A stretch of DNA of 64,000 nucleotides from JAFGKK01 sp964521085 (GTDB taxonomy: Bacteria; Chloroflexota; Anaerolineae; Anaerolineales; RBG-16-64-43), in NCBI GenBank assembly GCA_964521085.1, contig CAZFPL010000009.1:31422-95421 (forward strand), written 5' to 3'. Positions 16,269-25,510 of this stretch are shown piece after piece (position 1 is the first letter of the stretch; every line of letters begins with the position of its first letter). Under the pieces are notes generated by a model that saw only the letters and a program-made list of their open reading frames with translations, ran no database searches and was not told the DNA's origin. Made by a program: the position numbers and the translations under genes.

Positions 16269-16859
16269 ATGACTATCGGCGTTCTCGCCCTGCAGGGCGA
16301 TTTCGAAGAGCACATTTCTAAGCTCAGCGGCATCAAGACCGCGGCCGTCGAAGTCCGGCTTCCGGCGGATCTCGAGGGTCTTTCCGGCCTGATCATCCCG
16401 GGCGGCGAAACGACCACCTTTCGGAATTTGGCGCAATCGTACGGGATGATCGAACCCTTGCGGGAATTCGGAAAACGGCACGCTGTTTGGGGTACCTGCG
16501 CCGGGGCGATCGTCATGGCGGGCAAGATCGATCGCGAGCCGTCCGTCCTCGGATTAATGGATATCGTCGTGGCGCGGAATTCCTTCGGCCGCCAATTGGA
16601 TTCCTTTGAAATCGATTTGGATATCCCTGTGCTTTCCTCCGGCAACCATAAAACACCGCGTTCATTTCATGCCGTCTTTATCCGGGCACCCGTCATTCAG
16701 GAAGTAGGTCGGGGAGTCGAAGTGTTGGCCCGCCTTCCGGACGGCACGATCGTGGCCGCCCGTCAAAACCACTGGCTGGCAACTTGTTTCCACCCCGAAC
16801 TTTCCGAGGATGACCGGATGCATCGCCTTTTCCTGGATATGGTGGGGGCCGCGGGATAA
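16269..16859 (+). CDS. pdxT: Pyridoxal 5'-phosphate synthase, glutaminase subunit
   Basis: 196 residues. PdxT (Pdx2/SnoP) hydrolyses glutamine and passes ammonia to PdxS. Motifs: IGVLALQGDFEEH at the N-terminus, LIIPGGETTTF, the nucleophile elbow GTCAGAIVMA with the catalytic cysteine near residue 79, and the His/Glu of the triad in CFHPELSED near 176. All three catalytic residues are present. It is the third gene of the pdxS operon. Confidence 0.96.
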   Translation: MTIGVLALQGDFEEHISKLSGIKTAAVEVRLPADLEGLSGLIIPGGETTTFRNLAQSYGMIEPLREFGKRHAVWGTCAGAIVMAGKIDREPSVLGLMDIVVARNSFGRQLDSFEIDLDIPVLSSGNHKTPRSFHAVFIRAPVIQEVGRGVEVLARLPDGTIVAARQNHWLATCFHPELSEDDRMHRLFLDMVGAAG

Positions 16860-16861
16860 CC

Positions 16862-17824
16862 ATGATCCACTCCTTTGATATCCGCGATTCGCTTTCCCTT
16901 CAAAAGCTTATCGTCCGCGGAATAAGCCTCGACGCGCCGACATGCCTGACCCAGGATCTGCACCTGCTTCGGAACGCGGTTCTGGCTCAGGTCTTGCCGG
17001 AGCTGCTGCCGGAGACGCTGATCCTGGACCGTCAGGGGCACACCCTGGGCTTCGCACAACTCAGCCACCGCCGCGGAGACGCCTTCTCCCATCTGCGGTT
17101 CCTCTCTCCCCGGGAAATTTTCCCGGATCCGGCGGGCGCCGAATTAATCGAGGCGCTGCTGCGCGTGGCCGGACGGCGGAAAGCGCAGCACATTCTCGCG
17201 GATGCGGAGGAGAAGACAGAAGAATGCGGTTTCCTCCGGCGCGAGGGATTCTTGGTGTATGCCCGGGAAGATATTTGGAAGGGCATGAATCCGTTCCCGC
17301 AAAACTTTGGGAGACCGACGGGAGTCCTTCGCCCGCTTCTTATCGCCGACGCGGCTTCCGCACATGCGCTATACTGTTCCATAGTTCCGGCGCTCGTCCA
17401 TCAAGTGGAAGGATTCCCGCGCCGCCCAAAGGGATGGATGATTTTCGAGGAAGGCGAGTTGGTTGGATTTTTCCACATCCGCACAGGTTCGCGCGGATTG
17501 TGGATGGAACCCTTCTTTCATCCCGGAGCGCGGCATGCGCCGGAATGGATCACCAGCTGGCTGGATGCTTTAAGCGCCCGTCCGCAGGAACCCGTTTACG
17601 TCTGCGTGCGTTCCTACCAAGACTGGGTCGGACCCATCCTTCAGGATTTTGGTTTCTCCCTTTTCAGCCGCCGGGCTGTGTTTGTCCGCCGCGTCGTCGT
17701 CCCGGTCCCGCTGCTGGAGGGCGTGCCGCTTTCCGCCGTGGAAAAACCCGTTCCCCAAGCCACCACTTATACTTCGTCAGTCGCTCCCACCGCCTATGAC
17801 TCCGCAACGACGAATCACCGATAA
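16862..17824 (+). CDS. Uncharacterised protein, possibly two GNAT-like domains
   Basis: 320 residues. I do not recognise a named family. The layout (FAQLSHRRGDAFSHLRFLSP, then a helix ELIEALLRVAGRRKAQHILADA, later ECGFLRREGFLVYAREDIW) is like a GNAT fold, and the second half repeats the pattern (GFFHIRTGSRGLWMEPFFHP, then VYVCVRSYQDWVGPILQDFGF). The acetyl-CoA pyrophosphate loop (Q/R-x-x-G-x-G/A) is not evident. It starts two bases after pdxT and overlaps the next gene by 29 bases, so it is part of the operon. Role unknown. Confidence 0.55.
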   Translation: MIHSFDIRDSLSLQKLIVRGISLDAPTCLTQDLHLLRNAVLAQVLPELLPETLILDRQGHTLGFAQLSHRRGDAFSHLRFLSPREIFPDPAGAELIEALLRVAGRRKAQHILADAEEKTEECGFLRREGFLVYAREDIWKGMNPFPQNFGRPTGVLRPLLIADAASAHALYCSIVPALVHQVEGFPRRPKGWMIFEEGELVGFFHIRTGSRGLWMEPFFHPGARHAPEWITSWLDALSARPQEPVYVCVRSYQDWVGPILQDFGFSLFSRRAVFVRRVVVPVPLLEGVPLSAVEKPVPQATTYTSSVAPTAYDSATTNHR

Positions 17825-19427
17825 CCTCGACATCATGCTGAGCGTCCTTCCCGAAGGGATCAGCTCGGCGCTGCGCAAAGACGGCCGGTGGGACGTCCTC
17901 CAGGAGATCATTCTCGATCTCGGGCGGGTTCCGACCGCGCGCTATCTGGACAACGAGACGGTGCTCGACGAAAAGGAAGTGTCGTGCGAGATCATCGATT
18001 TCGTGGTCAGTCGAATCGGCGAATTCGACGCCGACAACCGTGCCGGCTTGGAACGCACGCTGCATCGCATCTCCGCCATCCGTAACCGCCGCGGCCACAT
18101 CGTCGGGTTGACCTGCCGTGTCGGGCGCGCGGTGTACGGTACGATCGACATTATCGAAGACCTCATCGTCTCCGGAAAAAGCATCCTGCTGCTCGGCCGG
18201 CCCGGCGTCGGGAAGACAACCATGCTGCGCGAAGCCGCCCGCATTCTGGCGGAGAGCAAACGGGTGGTGATCGTCGACACCTCGAATGAAATCGGCGGTG
18301 ACGGCGACGTCCCGCATCCGGCGGTCGGCCGGGCTCGGCGCATGCAGGTCCGCACCCCCTCCCTCCAGCACGAAGTGATGATCGAAGCGGTGGAAAACCA
18401 CAATCCGGAAGTGATCGTCATCGACGAGATCGGGCGGGAGCTCGAGGCGGCCGCGGCGCGGACAATCGCCGAGCGCGGTGTTCAGCTCATCGGCACCGCG
18501 CACGGAAATACCATCGATAATATTCTTCTCAATCCGACCCTGGCCGATCTGGTCGGCGGGATCGAATCCGTCACCCTCTCGGATGAGGAAGCCCGCCGGC
18601 GGGGAACCCAAAAAACCGTTCTCGAACGCCGCGCGCCGCCCACCTTCGAGATCCTCGTGGAAATCCAGGATCGCGAGCGCTTGGCGGTGCACCACGATGT
18701 GGCTGCGTCCGTGGACGCCATGTTGCGGGGCCGCCCCCTGCCCCCGCAGCTGCGCTACGTCGATGAACAGGGAGAAGTCCATAAGGAGATGGCCGCCCCC
18801 GCCGTCGTTCCGTCCGGATCCGGACGCGAGCGGTCAAGGCGAAGTCCCTCCTCTGAAATGTCGATGCCCTGGAGCGGGACACCGCGCTCGTATGAACCCA
18901 GCCCTTCCCCCGACAGCCTGCCGTTCTCCCCGACTCCTCCGCATATGCCGCCCTCCCGGTCCCGCCCGATCCACGTCTATCCGTACGGTGTGGCGAAAAA
19001 CCGGCTCGATCAGGCGGCGCGCTACCTCCAGATGCCCGTGGTGGTGGTCAATGACGTGGGGCAGTCCGAGGCGATTGTTACGATTAAATCCTATTACCGC
19101 CGGCGGCCGCAATTAATCGAGGACGCGGAACGCGGCGGAACGCCGATTTATGTCCTGCGCTCCAACACCGTTAGCCAGATGGAGCATTTCCTCTCGGAAT
19201 TGTTCGACCTGGGGCACACGCCCTCCTCCGATCATTCCCTTGACTCGGCGATGCAGGAGACGCAACAAGCCATCGATGAAATCCTCAATGGGTCGCGTTC
19301 GATAGATTTGGCCCCCACCTCGGCTTACATCCGCCGTTTGCAGCACCAGATGGCGCGCCAGGCCAATTTATTCTCCCAATCCTTCGGAAAGGAGCCGCGC
19401 CGCCGGGTGCGGATCTATCGCAGCTGA
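17796..19427 (+). CDS. R3H domain-containing AAA ATPase (SpoIIIAA/Ycf45-like)
   Basis: 543 residues from the ATG at 17796; the frame is open further upstream but that part overlies the end of the previous gene. A SpoIIIAA-like N-terminal region leads to Walker A GRPGVGKTTMLREAAR near residue 135 and Walker B VIVIDEIGRELEAAA. A low-complexity Ser/Pro linker (about 325-390) joins a second region with HVYPYGVAKNRLDQAA and a C-terminal R3H motif (AYIRRLQHQMARQANLFSQS), expected to bind single-stranded nucleic acid. Relatives occur in Chloroflexi, cyanobacteria and plastids (Ycf45). Its cellular job is not established. The tmk gene overlaps its stop (TGATG). Confidence 0.82.
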   Translation: MTPQRRITDNLDIMLSVLPEGISSALRKDGRWDVLQEIILDLGRVPTARYLDNETVLDEKEVSCEIIDFVVSRIGEFDADNRAGLERTLHRISAIRNRRGHIVGLTCRVGRAVYGTIDIIEDLIVSGKSILLLGRPGVGKTTMLREAARILAESKRVVIVDTSNEIGGDGDVPHPAVGRARRMQVRTPSLQHEVMIEAVENHNPEVIVIDEIGRELEAAAARTIAERGVQLIGTAHGNTIDNILLNPTLADLVGGIESVTLSDEEARRRGTQKTVLERRAPPTFEILVEIQDRERLAVHHDVAASVDAMLRGRPLPPQLRYVDEQGEVHKEMAAPAVVPSGSGRERSRRSPSSEMSMPWSGTPRSYEPSPSPDSLPFSPTPPHMPPSRSRPIHVYPYGVAKNRLDQAARYLQMPVVVVNDVGQSEAIVTIKSYYRRRPQLIEDAERGGTPIYVLRSNTVSQMEHFLSELFDLGHTPSSDHSLDSAMQETQQAIDEILNGSRSIDLAPTSAYIRRLQHQMARQANLFSQSFGKEPRRRVRIYRS

Positions 19428-20074
19428 TGAAATCCACCAACGCATCGGGCTTCTTTATCACCCTCGAAGGTCCGGAGGGAAGCGGCAAATCCACACACGC
19501 CTCGCGGCTGGCGGAGTACCTGCGCAGCAAGGGCCGCGATGTACTGCTGACACGCGAGCCGGGAGGAACCTCGATCGGCGATCAGATTCGATCGATTCTG
19601 AACGACCATGCCAATTCCGCCATGCAGCCGCGCGCCGAGATTCTGCTCTTCTGCGCTTCCCGCGCCCAGTTGATCAATCAGATGATCCATCCGCACCTTG
19701 CGCGCGGCGGAACGGTTGTCTGCGACCGGTTTTCGGATTCCACGCTAGCGTATCAGGGATATGGGCACAGATTGGACCTTGAGACCCTGAAGTCCATCAG
19801 CCGCTTCGCCACCGAAGGGCTCGTCCCAGACCTGACCTTGCTCCTCGATCTTCCGGTCGAGATCGGCCTCGCCCGGCGGCGGCGGAGCGACAGCGATTGG
19901 AATCGCCTGGATGCTCTCGATGTGGAATTTCACCGGAGAGTCCGGAAGGGATATTTGGAACTCGCGAGTCAGGAGCCCGGTCGCTGGGTTCAAATTGATG
20001 CGGAGCAGGAGGAAGAGGACGTTTGGAGGCAGATCAATAAAGCAGTGAAATCCCGGCTCGAACCCGGTGCCTGA
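19427..20074 (+). CDS. tmk: Thymidylate kinase
   Basis: 215 residues. Phosphorylates dTMP to dTDP with ATP in the cytoplasm. P-loop LEGPEGSGKSTHA at about 14-22, then TREPGGTSIG, the DRFSDSTLAYQGYG motif that grips dTMP, DLTLLLDLPVEIGLARRRR and a short lid. The ATG shares an A with the stop of the R3H ATPase gene, so translation is probably coupled. Confidence 0.95.
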   Translation: MKSTNASGFFITLEGPEGSGKSTHASRLAEYLRSKGRDVLLTREPGGTSIGDQIRSILNDHANSAMQPRAEILLFCASRAQLINQMIHPHLARGGTVVCDRFSDSTLAYQGYGHRLDLETLKSISRFATEGLVPDLTLLLDLPVEIGLARRRRSDSDWNRLDALDVEFHRRVRKGYLELASQEPGRWVQIDAEQEEEDVWRQINKAVKSRLEPGA

Positions 20075-20079
20075 GGGGA

Positions 20080-20478
20080 TTATTCGTCGAAATCGTCCAA
20101 TCCGCCGGAATCCGGAGTGCTGCCCATGCCCGGCATCGACTTCTCAATCGCTTCCGGATCTTCCCCGTCCTCCAATCGATCGACGGCTTCATGGAATTCC
20201 GGACCCATTTCTTCCCCCAGCTCGCTGCCCATGCGGCGCATCATCTTGGCCATCGAGCGGGGATCCTGTTCATCGACATCGCCCCATGCCGAAGGGTCGG
20301 AAAGCGATTCCAAGCGGCTCTCCTCGGACCGTGCGAAGCGGGTGCGTGAGATCATCCGCTGCAGTCGGTTTCCGCCGCATTCCGGACAGGCAGGTTGAAT
20401 TTTTCCATAGTCCGAGTAGGATTGGAACACCGAGACCCGGCGCCGGCAATCGGGGCAGCGGTACTCATAGACGGGCAT
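20080..20478 (-). CDS. FmdB-family zinc-ribbon regulatory protein
   Basis: 132 residues. The first 45 form the FmdB/CxxC zinc ribbon: MPVYEYRCPDCRRR, a middle F-x-S-Y-SDYG and CPECGGNRLQRMIS. The rest is acidic and probably disordered, rich in Met/Asp/Glu and Gly. FmdB-type proteins are thought to be small regulatory or ribosome-linked proteins; the role here is unknown. It lies tail to tail with tmk five bases away. Confidence 0.88.
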   Translation of the reverse strand: MPVYEYRCPDCRRRVSVFQSYSDYGKIQPACPECGGNRLQRMISRTRFARSEESRLESLSDPSAWGDVDEQDPRSMAKMMRRMGSELGEEMGPEFHEAVDRLEDGEDPEAIEKSMPGMGSTPDSGGLDDFDE

Positions 20479-20532
20479 GACGAACCTCCACCGGGTCGAA
20501 AGACCCGGAAAGTATTATAGCAAGAGGAACCC

Positions 20533-21150
20533 ATGGCCAGCGATCTCTTCCAGCGCGAAACCACCCCCCTTCTGATTGTGCTTTCCGGGACCGCGGGATC
20601 CGGGAAAGACAGCGTCCTCCGTCGGATGCAGGAACGCAAGGTTCCCTTCGCATTCGTGGTGACCGCCACCACGCGCGCTCCCCGCGCCGGTGAAGTCGAT
20701 GGGCGGGATTACGCATTCGTTTCGGAATCCGAATTTCAGGAAATGATCCGCCGGGACGAAATGATGGAACACGCCGTGGTGTACGGCCAGCACAAGGGGA
20801 TCCCCAAACGCCAGGTTCGCGAAGCCATCGCTTCAGGGAAGGATGTCATCCTCCGGATCGATATCCAAGGCGTCGACACCATCCGCCGTGCGTGTCCGCA
20901 AGCGGTGACGATTTTTCTAACCACCTCCTCCGAGGAGGAACTAAGCCGCCGGCTTCTCAAGCGGGGCGCCGATTCAGCCGAGCAGGTGAACCTGCGTCTG
21001 CGCACCGCGGTCGAGGAGATGAAACGGATTCCGGAATACGATTATGTGGTCGTAAACGCGGACGGCCGTTTGGATGAAACGGTGGACACGATATTATCCA
21101 TCATCCGGGCCGAGCATTGCCGCGCGGTCCCTAGAAAAGTTGCGCTATGA
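20533..21150 (+). CDS. gmk: Guanylate kinase
   Basis: 205 residues. Phosphorylates GMP to GDP. Family blocks: VVTATTRAPRAGEVDGRDYAFVS, the GMP-site E-H-A-V-V-Y-G and GIPKRQVREAI, ILRIDIQG, then the R-R-L lid and YDYVVVN. The P-loop is SGTAGSGKDS: the Ser/Thr that normally follows the lysine is Asp, and the usual GPSG is GTAG. The same GKD form occurs in the related kinase PhnN, but the GMP-binding blocks here are those of Gmk. A TATTAT -10 lies 14 bases before the ATG, and rhomboid overlaps its end by four bases. Confidence 0.88.
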   Translation: MASDLFQRETTPLLIVLSGTAGSGKDSVLRRMQERKVPFAFVVTATTRAPRAGEVDGRDYAFVSESEFQEMIRRDEMMEHAVVYGQHKGIPKRQVREAIASGKDVILRIDIQGVDTIRRACPQAVTIFLTTSSEEELSRRLLKRGADSAEQVNLRLRTAVEEMKRIPEYDYVVVNADGRLDETVDTILSIIRAEHCRAVPRKVAL

Positions 21151-21878
21151 TTAATACACCGGATGTCTCCTCTCCCCCGCGCCTCCGGGCGGTACCCATT
21201 CCGGGCGTGCGGCCGGTCGCCACCTACGTGATCCTGGCGGCCACGACTCTGGTTTACCTCGGGCAGTTGGTTTTCAAGGACCCCTTCACGTATTATGGCG
21301 TGAAGGTCAACGAATTGATCCTTCAGGGTGAATATTGGCGCTTTATCACCCCGATCTTTTTCCACGCATCTCCTTTGCATCTCTTCTTTAATATGTATGC
21401 GCTTTACAATGTCGGAAGGCAGATCGAACGGCCGCTGGGATACGCGCGTTTTCTGATGATATATTTCTTCTCCGGTATAGCAGGCGTTTTTGCGAGTTTC
21501 CTATTTACCCCCTCCTATTCTCTGGGCGCCTCGGGAGCGATCTTCGGTTTGATCGGAGCTCTGGCGGTGTTTCTATACCGGCACTCGCGTATTCTCGGAC
21601 CGATCGGCCGTTCCATGCTGTACAACGTCATTTTCATCATCGTGCTGAACCTGGGCATCAGTTTTTCACCCGGTATCGACCTCTGGGGGCATGTCGGCGG
21701 GCTACTTTCCGGTTTGGTATTAACTTGGGTTATAGGGCCGATTTGGAAACTCGAAATCGATCCGTATACGGGGTACCCGGTCGCGGTGGATCACAATCCG
21801 CTTTCGCGCCGTCTGCCCGTCGTGTTTTTCTCCATCCTGGCTCTCTATCTGGCCGCCCTTTGGTTGCTTATCCGATAA
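21147..21878 (+). CDS. Rhomboid-family intramembrane serine protease
   Basis: 243 residues with six or seven membrane segments. The catalytic serine is Ser129 in the GASGAIFG motif and the histidine is His182 in GHVGGLLSG; the HxxxN-like motif HLFFNMY is present in helix 2. Rhomboids cleave membrane protein segments within the bilayer. Substrate unknown. It starts inside the gmk stop codon (ATGA). There is no N-terminal zinc finger, unlike some Chloroflexi rhomboids. Confidence 0.92.
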   Translation: MINTPDVSSPPRLRAVPIPGVRPVATYVILAATTLVYLGQLVFKDPFTYYGVKVNELILQGEYWRFITPIFFHASPLHLFFNMYALYNVGRQIERPLGYARFLMIYFFSGIAGVFASFLFTPSYSLGASGAIFGLIGALAVFLYRHSRILGPIGRSMLYNVIFIIVLNLGISFSPGIDLWGHVGGLLSGLVLTWVIGPIWKLEIDPYTGYPVAVDHNPLSRRLPVVFFSILALYLAALWLLIR

Positions 21879-21904
21879 GCGTATAATTTCCCTGCGAACC
21901 TCCC

Positions 21905-22360
21905 ATGTCGACCGATTCCCGTTCCCTGCACCCACGCTGGTTGATCCTCTTCCTGGTGTTGGATTTCACCGGATTGGCGCTGTTCCTCCTGGGACTACAG
22001 CCATGGATCTTCGGATTGGATCGGTCGCCGGTGATCGGGTATCTCCAGGTGGTGGTATTCCTCTTTGGAATGGGATGTGTCGTAATCGCCACGTACGCGA
22101 TCGAAAAATTATTCCGACCCTCCGATCAGCCGCTTACCATCCGTGAGGATGTGGGCATCCGGCTGGCCGCCACCGGATACGTGCTGGTCGCGGTCTCCAG
22201 CACTGCGGATTTAATCGGGTTGGGCAGCCATCCCCTTCCAGGATCCCCCCATCTGGGTACGTTGCAGAGCATCGGATTGATCCTCGGGACGGCCATGACC
22301 ATCGTCGGATTGGCGATGTATCATCCCCGTAAAGCCAAACCCCGCGTCCCCGAATCCTAA
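21905..22360 (+). CDS. Membrane protein of unknown function
   Basis: 151 residues, four hydrophobic segments (about 13-35, 45-65, 83-103 and 120-138) with a basic, charged tail (HPRKAKPRVPES). I recognise no family. A clear TATAAT lies 17 bases upstream of the ATG, so it may have its own short-leader promoter rather than depend on gmk-rhomboid. A real gene by codon pattern and membrane layout. Confidence 0.55.
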   Translation: MSTDSRSLHPRWLILFLVLDFTGLALFLLGLQPWIFGLDRSPVIGYLQVVVFLFGMGCVVIATYAIEKLFRPSDQPLTIREDVGIRLAATGYVLVAVSSTADLIGLGSHPLPGSPHLGTLQSIGLILGTAMTIVGLAMYHPRKAKPRVPES

Positions 22361-22522
22361 TTTCGCACCGCTGTTTCCTTTTCCGAATTAAAATCCCCCT
22401 CCCTCGAAGCCTTCCGGGCTGGTAGAATCGGAAATGGAAATACCTCAGCGGATTCGTTCTTTCTGCCGCGGTTTCCCGTTCGGCCATCTCATCTTCGCGA
22501 TACCGGCACCGTCCGCCGCCTC

Positions 22523-25399
22523 ATGGATTCGACCATGTCCGTCTATGAATCGAACTGCATCATCGTCCGGGGAGCTCGGGAGCATAATCTTAAGAATATC
22601 GAGATCGTGCTTCCCCGGGATAAATTTATCGTCTTTACCGGCGTTTCCGGATCCGGAAAGTCCTCGCTCGCATTCGATACCCTCTATGCCGAAGGGCAGA
22701 GGCGGTATGTGGAATCCCTCTCCGCGTACGCCCGCCAGTTCCTCGGCCAGATGGAAAAACCCCATGTCGATTACATCGGCGGTTTGAGCCCCGCGATCGC
22801 CATCGAACAGAAAGCGGTATCCAAGAACCCGCGTTCCACCGTCGGCACGGTGACGGAGATCAGCGATTACCTGCGCGTCCTGTTCGCCCGCGCCGGCACG
22901 CCTTTTTGTCCGCGGTGCGGCCGGCCGGTCACACGGCAGACGTCGACTCAGATCGTCGATCAAATTCTGGCGTTGCGACCGGGAACGAAAATCCTGTTGC
23001 TGGCGCCGGTCGTGCGCAAGCGCAAGGGTACGCACGAGGATGTTCTTCTCGAGGCCAAAGCCAGCGGTTTCCAGCGCGCGCGGGTGAACGGGGTTGTGAC
23101 CGATCTGGATCAATCCATCCATCTGGCGAAAACCCGCAAACACGACATCGAAATTGTCATCGACCGCCTTGTGATTCCCTCCGAGTCGGACCCGGATTTC
23201 CGCACCCGGCTTGCGGATTCGGTGGAGACGACACTGCGGGTGGGCGGCGGCTCCGTGCTCGTCTCCACCGGGACGCGGAGAGAGTTGGAGATGAGCGAGC
23301 AGAATGCCTGCCCGCATTGCGGGATTTCCTTCCCCGAGCTTTCCCCGCCGATGTTTTCCTTCAACTCCCCGCTGGGGATGTGTCCGGAATGCAACGGGTT
23401 GGGGCAGAAATTCAGCTTCGACCCGGAAAAATTCGTCTATCCGGATAAATCCATCTCCGAGGGAGCCATCCGCGCCTGGGGGCCGATCCAAACGTCCAAA
23501 TCTTCCCGGGTGATAGCCGTCAATTATGCGCGGCAGTATAAATTTTCCTTGGATACGCCTTGGAAGGATCTTCCGGAAAAAGCCAGGAAAGGACTTCTGT
23601 TCGGGGATGATCATGTGCGCGTGCGCTGGGAGTGGGGCAACGAGAAGGGCGGGCATGGTTCCTGGGAATCCACGTACGAAGGGGTCATTCACGCGATCGC
23701 CCGGCGCTATCATCAGACTCAATCCGAGGGCATGCGCGAGTGGTATTCGCAGTTCATGTCTTATCAGGAATGCGCGGTCTGCCACGGATCCCGGCTGCGG
23801 CCCGAAGCCACCGCCGTCCGGTTCGCCGGGAAGACGATCGTGGAAGTTCATGCGTTGTCCATCGGCGAAGCGTTGCAGTTCTTCTCCACCCTGGCGCTGC
23901 CTGCCGAGCAATCGCTGATCGCGGGGGAAGTCCTCAAAGAGATCATTGCCCGGCTGGAATTTCTGATGAACGTGGGGCTGCATTACCTCACGTTGGAACG
24001 GTCCGCCCCCACGCTTTCCGGAGGGGAAGGCCAGCGCATCCGTCTCGCCTCTCAAATCGGATCCGGCCTGGTCGGTGTGATGTACATTCTCGACGAGCCC
24101 TCCATCGGATTGCATGCGCGGGATAACCGGCGATTGTTGGAATCCCTCATCCGCCTGCGGGATCTGGGAAATACGGTCATCGTGGTGGAGCACGACCGCG
24201 AGACGATCGAAGCTGCGGACCACATTGTGGATTTTGGTCCGGGAGCGGGAATTTTGGGGGGAAGGATCGTCGCAGCCGGCACTCCCCGGGATATCGCCGC
24301 AAGTCCCGATTCCCTCACCGGAAAATATCTCAGCGGTGAACTTGTGGTGGCCGCCGGAACCCGCCAATCGGAAAATTCGAACGGACGCCGTTCCCCCAAC
24401 GGCCATTGGCTGACGATCAAGGGCGCGCGGCACAATAATTTAAAAAGCATCGATGTCCAATTTCCCGTCGGGCTGTTTACCTGCGTTACCGGCGTTTCCG
24501 GATCCGGGAAATCCTCGTTGATCGCGGAGACCTTGTATCCCGCTCTGGCAGCACGTCTGCACGGGGCCTTGGAAAAACCGGGCGCGTTCCGGAGAATCGA
24601 GGGCTTGGATCAATTCGACAAGGTGATTGACATTACCCAGGACCCGATCGGCCGGACTCCGCGTTCGAATCCCGCCACCTATATCGGAGTGTATTCCGAG
24701 ATCCGGGAGGTTTTTTCCCTGATCCCGGAAGCCAAGACCCGCGGGTACACTCCCGGCCGGTTTTCCTTCAACGTCCGCGGCGGTCGGTGTGAAGCCTGTC
24801 AGGGCCACGGGAAGAAACGCGTCGAGATGCATTTCCTACCCGACGTCTGGATAACATGCGATGTTTGTAAAGGAACCCGGTTTAACCGCGAGACCCTTCA
24901 GGTGAAATTCAAGGGGCATTCCGTCTCCGATGTATTGGATCTGGATGTCGGCGAAGCCTCGGCGTTGTTCGACGCGTTTCCCGGAATTTCCCGTCTGCTG
25001 GGAACCTTAAAGGACGTCGGTCTGGAATACATCAAACTGGGGCAATCCGCCACTACACTTTCCGGCGGCGAAGCGCAACGCGTGAAACTGGCCAAGGAGT
25101 TGAGCAAGCTGTCCACAGGGCGCACACTCTACATTCTGGATGAACCGACCACCGGCCTGCATTTTGCGGATATCCAGAAATTGCTCGACGTTCTCCATCA
25201 CCTTACCGACGCCGGCAACACGGTGATTGTTATCGAGCACAACCTGGACGTCATCAAAACAGCCGATTGGATCATCGATCTGGGGCCTGAGGGGGGATTC
25301 GGCGGGGGAGAAATCGTTGCCTGCGGTACTCCGGAGGAAATCCGCGAGGTGCAGAATTCATTCACCGGACTCGCCCTGCGGAAGGTTCCCTTGAAATAA
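22523..25399 (+). CDS. uvrA: UvrABC system protein A
   Basis: 958 residues, full length. DNA damage sensor of nucleotide excision repair; two ABC ATPase halves form a DNA-scanning dimer with UvrB. First Walker A GVSGSGKSSLAF is near residue 40; the second, again GVSGSGKSS, is near 655. Two LSGGE signatures and two DEP Walker B motifs (LDEPSIGLHARD, LDEPTTGLHFADI) are intact. Zinc fingers CPRCG, CPHCG...CPECNG and CEACQG...CDVCKG are complete. A second Met at residue 5 is an alternative start. An extended -10 (GGTAGAAT) at 22421-22428 gives a leader of about 90 bases. Confidence 0.97.
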   Translation: MDSTMSVYESNCIIVRGAREHNLKNIEIVLPRDKFIVFTGVSGSGKSSLAFDTLYAEGQRRYVESLSAYARQFLGQMEKPHVDYIGGLSPAIAIEQKAVSKNPRSTVGTVTEISDYLRVLFARAGTPFCPRCGRPVTRQTSTQIVDQILALRPGTKILLLAPVVRKRKGTHEDVLLEAKASGFQRARVNGVVTDLDQSIHLAKTRKHDIEIVIDRLVIPSESDPDFRTRLADSVETTLRVGGGSVLVSTGTRRELEMSEQNACPHCGISFPELSPPMFSFNSPLGMCPECNGLGQKFSFDPEKFVYPDKSISEGAIRAWGPIQTSKSSRVIAVNYARQYKFSLDTPWKDLPEKARKGLLFGDDHVRVRWEWGNEKGGHGSWESTYEGVIHAIARRYHQTQSEGMREWYSQFMSYQECAVCHGSRLRPEATAVRFAGKTIVEVHALSIGEALQFFSTLALPAEQSLIAGEVLKEIIARLEFLMNVGLHYLTLERSAPTLSGGEGQRIRLASQIGSGLVGVMYILDEPSIGLHARDNRRLLESLIRLRDLGNTVIVVEHDRETIEAADHIVDFGPGAGILGGRIVAAGTPRDIAASPDSLTGKYLSGELVVAAGTRQSENSNGRRSPNGHWLTIKGARHNNLKSIDVQFPVGLFTCVTGVSGSGKSSLIAETLYPALAARLHGALEKPGAFRRIEGLDQFDKVIDITQDPIGRTPRSNPATYIGVYSEIREVFSLIPEAKTRGYTPGRFSFNVRGGRCEACQGHGKKRVEMHFLPDVWITCDVCKGTRFNRETLQVKFKGHSVSDVLDLDVGEASALFDAFPGISRLLGTLKDVGLEYIKLGQSATTLSGGEAQRVKLAKELSKLSTGRTLYILDEPTTGLHFADIQKLLDVLHHLTDAGNTVIVIEHNLDVIKTADWIIDLGPEGGFGGGEIVACGTPEEIREVQNSFTGLALRKVPLK

Positions 25400-25413
25400 T
25401 ACGTTAAATAGAA

Positions 25414-25442
25414 TTGACATCCGCGCGGTTTTCCTCTATACT
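25414..25442 (+). promoter_or_regulatory. Strong sigma-70-type promoter of the SWIM gene leader
   Basis: TTGACA, a 17-base spacer and TATACT: perfect -35, five of six at the -10 and ideal spacing. Transcription should start near 25449. Confidence 0.85.
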
Positions 25443-25466
25443 ACTGACATCTCCCCTTCAGGAGGA

Positions 25467-25485
25467 ATACCGCTATGAGCGGTAT
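25467..25485 (+). repeat. Perfect hairpin with a start codon in its loop
   Basis: ATACCGCT-ATG-AGCGGTAT: an eight-pair stem with ATG as the loop, directly after the AGGAGG ribosome binding site of a nine-codon frame. In RNA it would control access to that ATG; in DNA it could be an operator. Confidence 0.65.
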
Positions 25486-25504
25486 GTATCGACAATGCAC
25501 GTAA
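25475..25504 (+). CDS. Putative nine-residue leader peptide
   Basis: ATG to TAA encodes MSGMYRQCT after a consensus AGGAGG eight bases upstream. It lies between a strong promoter and an intrinsic terminator, the layout of a transcription attenuator. The peptide has no run of one amino acid that would point to a classic amino-acid attenuator. It may be only the hairpin that matters. The frame is too short to test by codon use. Confidence 0.35.
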   Translation: MSGMYRQCT

Positions 25505-25510
25505 AACCAT

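Noticed and set aside
22445..24433. 662-codon minus-strand open frame opposite uvrA
   Set aside because: It lies wholly antisense to uvrA, is rich in Gly/Arg/His/Pro with no domain, and is a normal shadow of GC-rich third positions.
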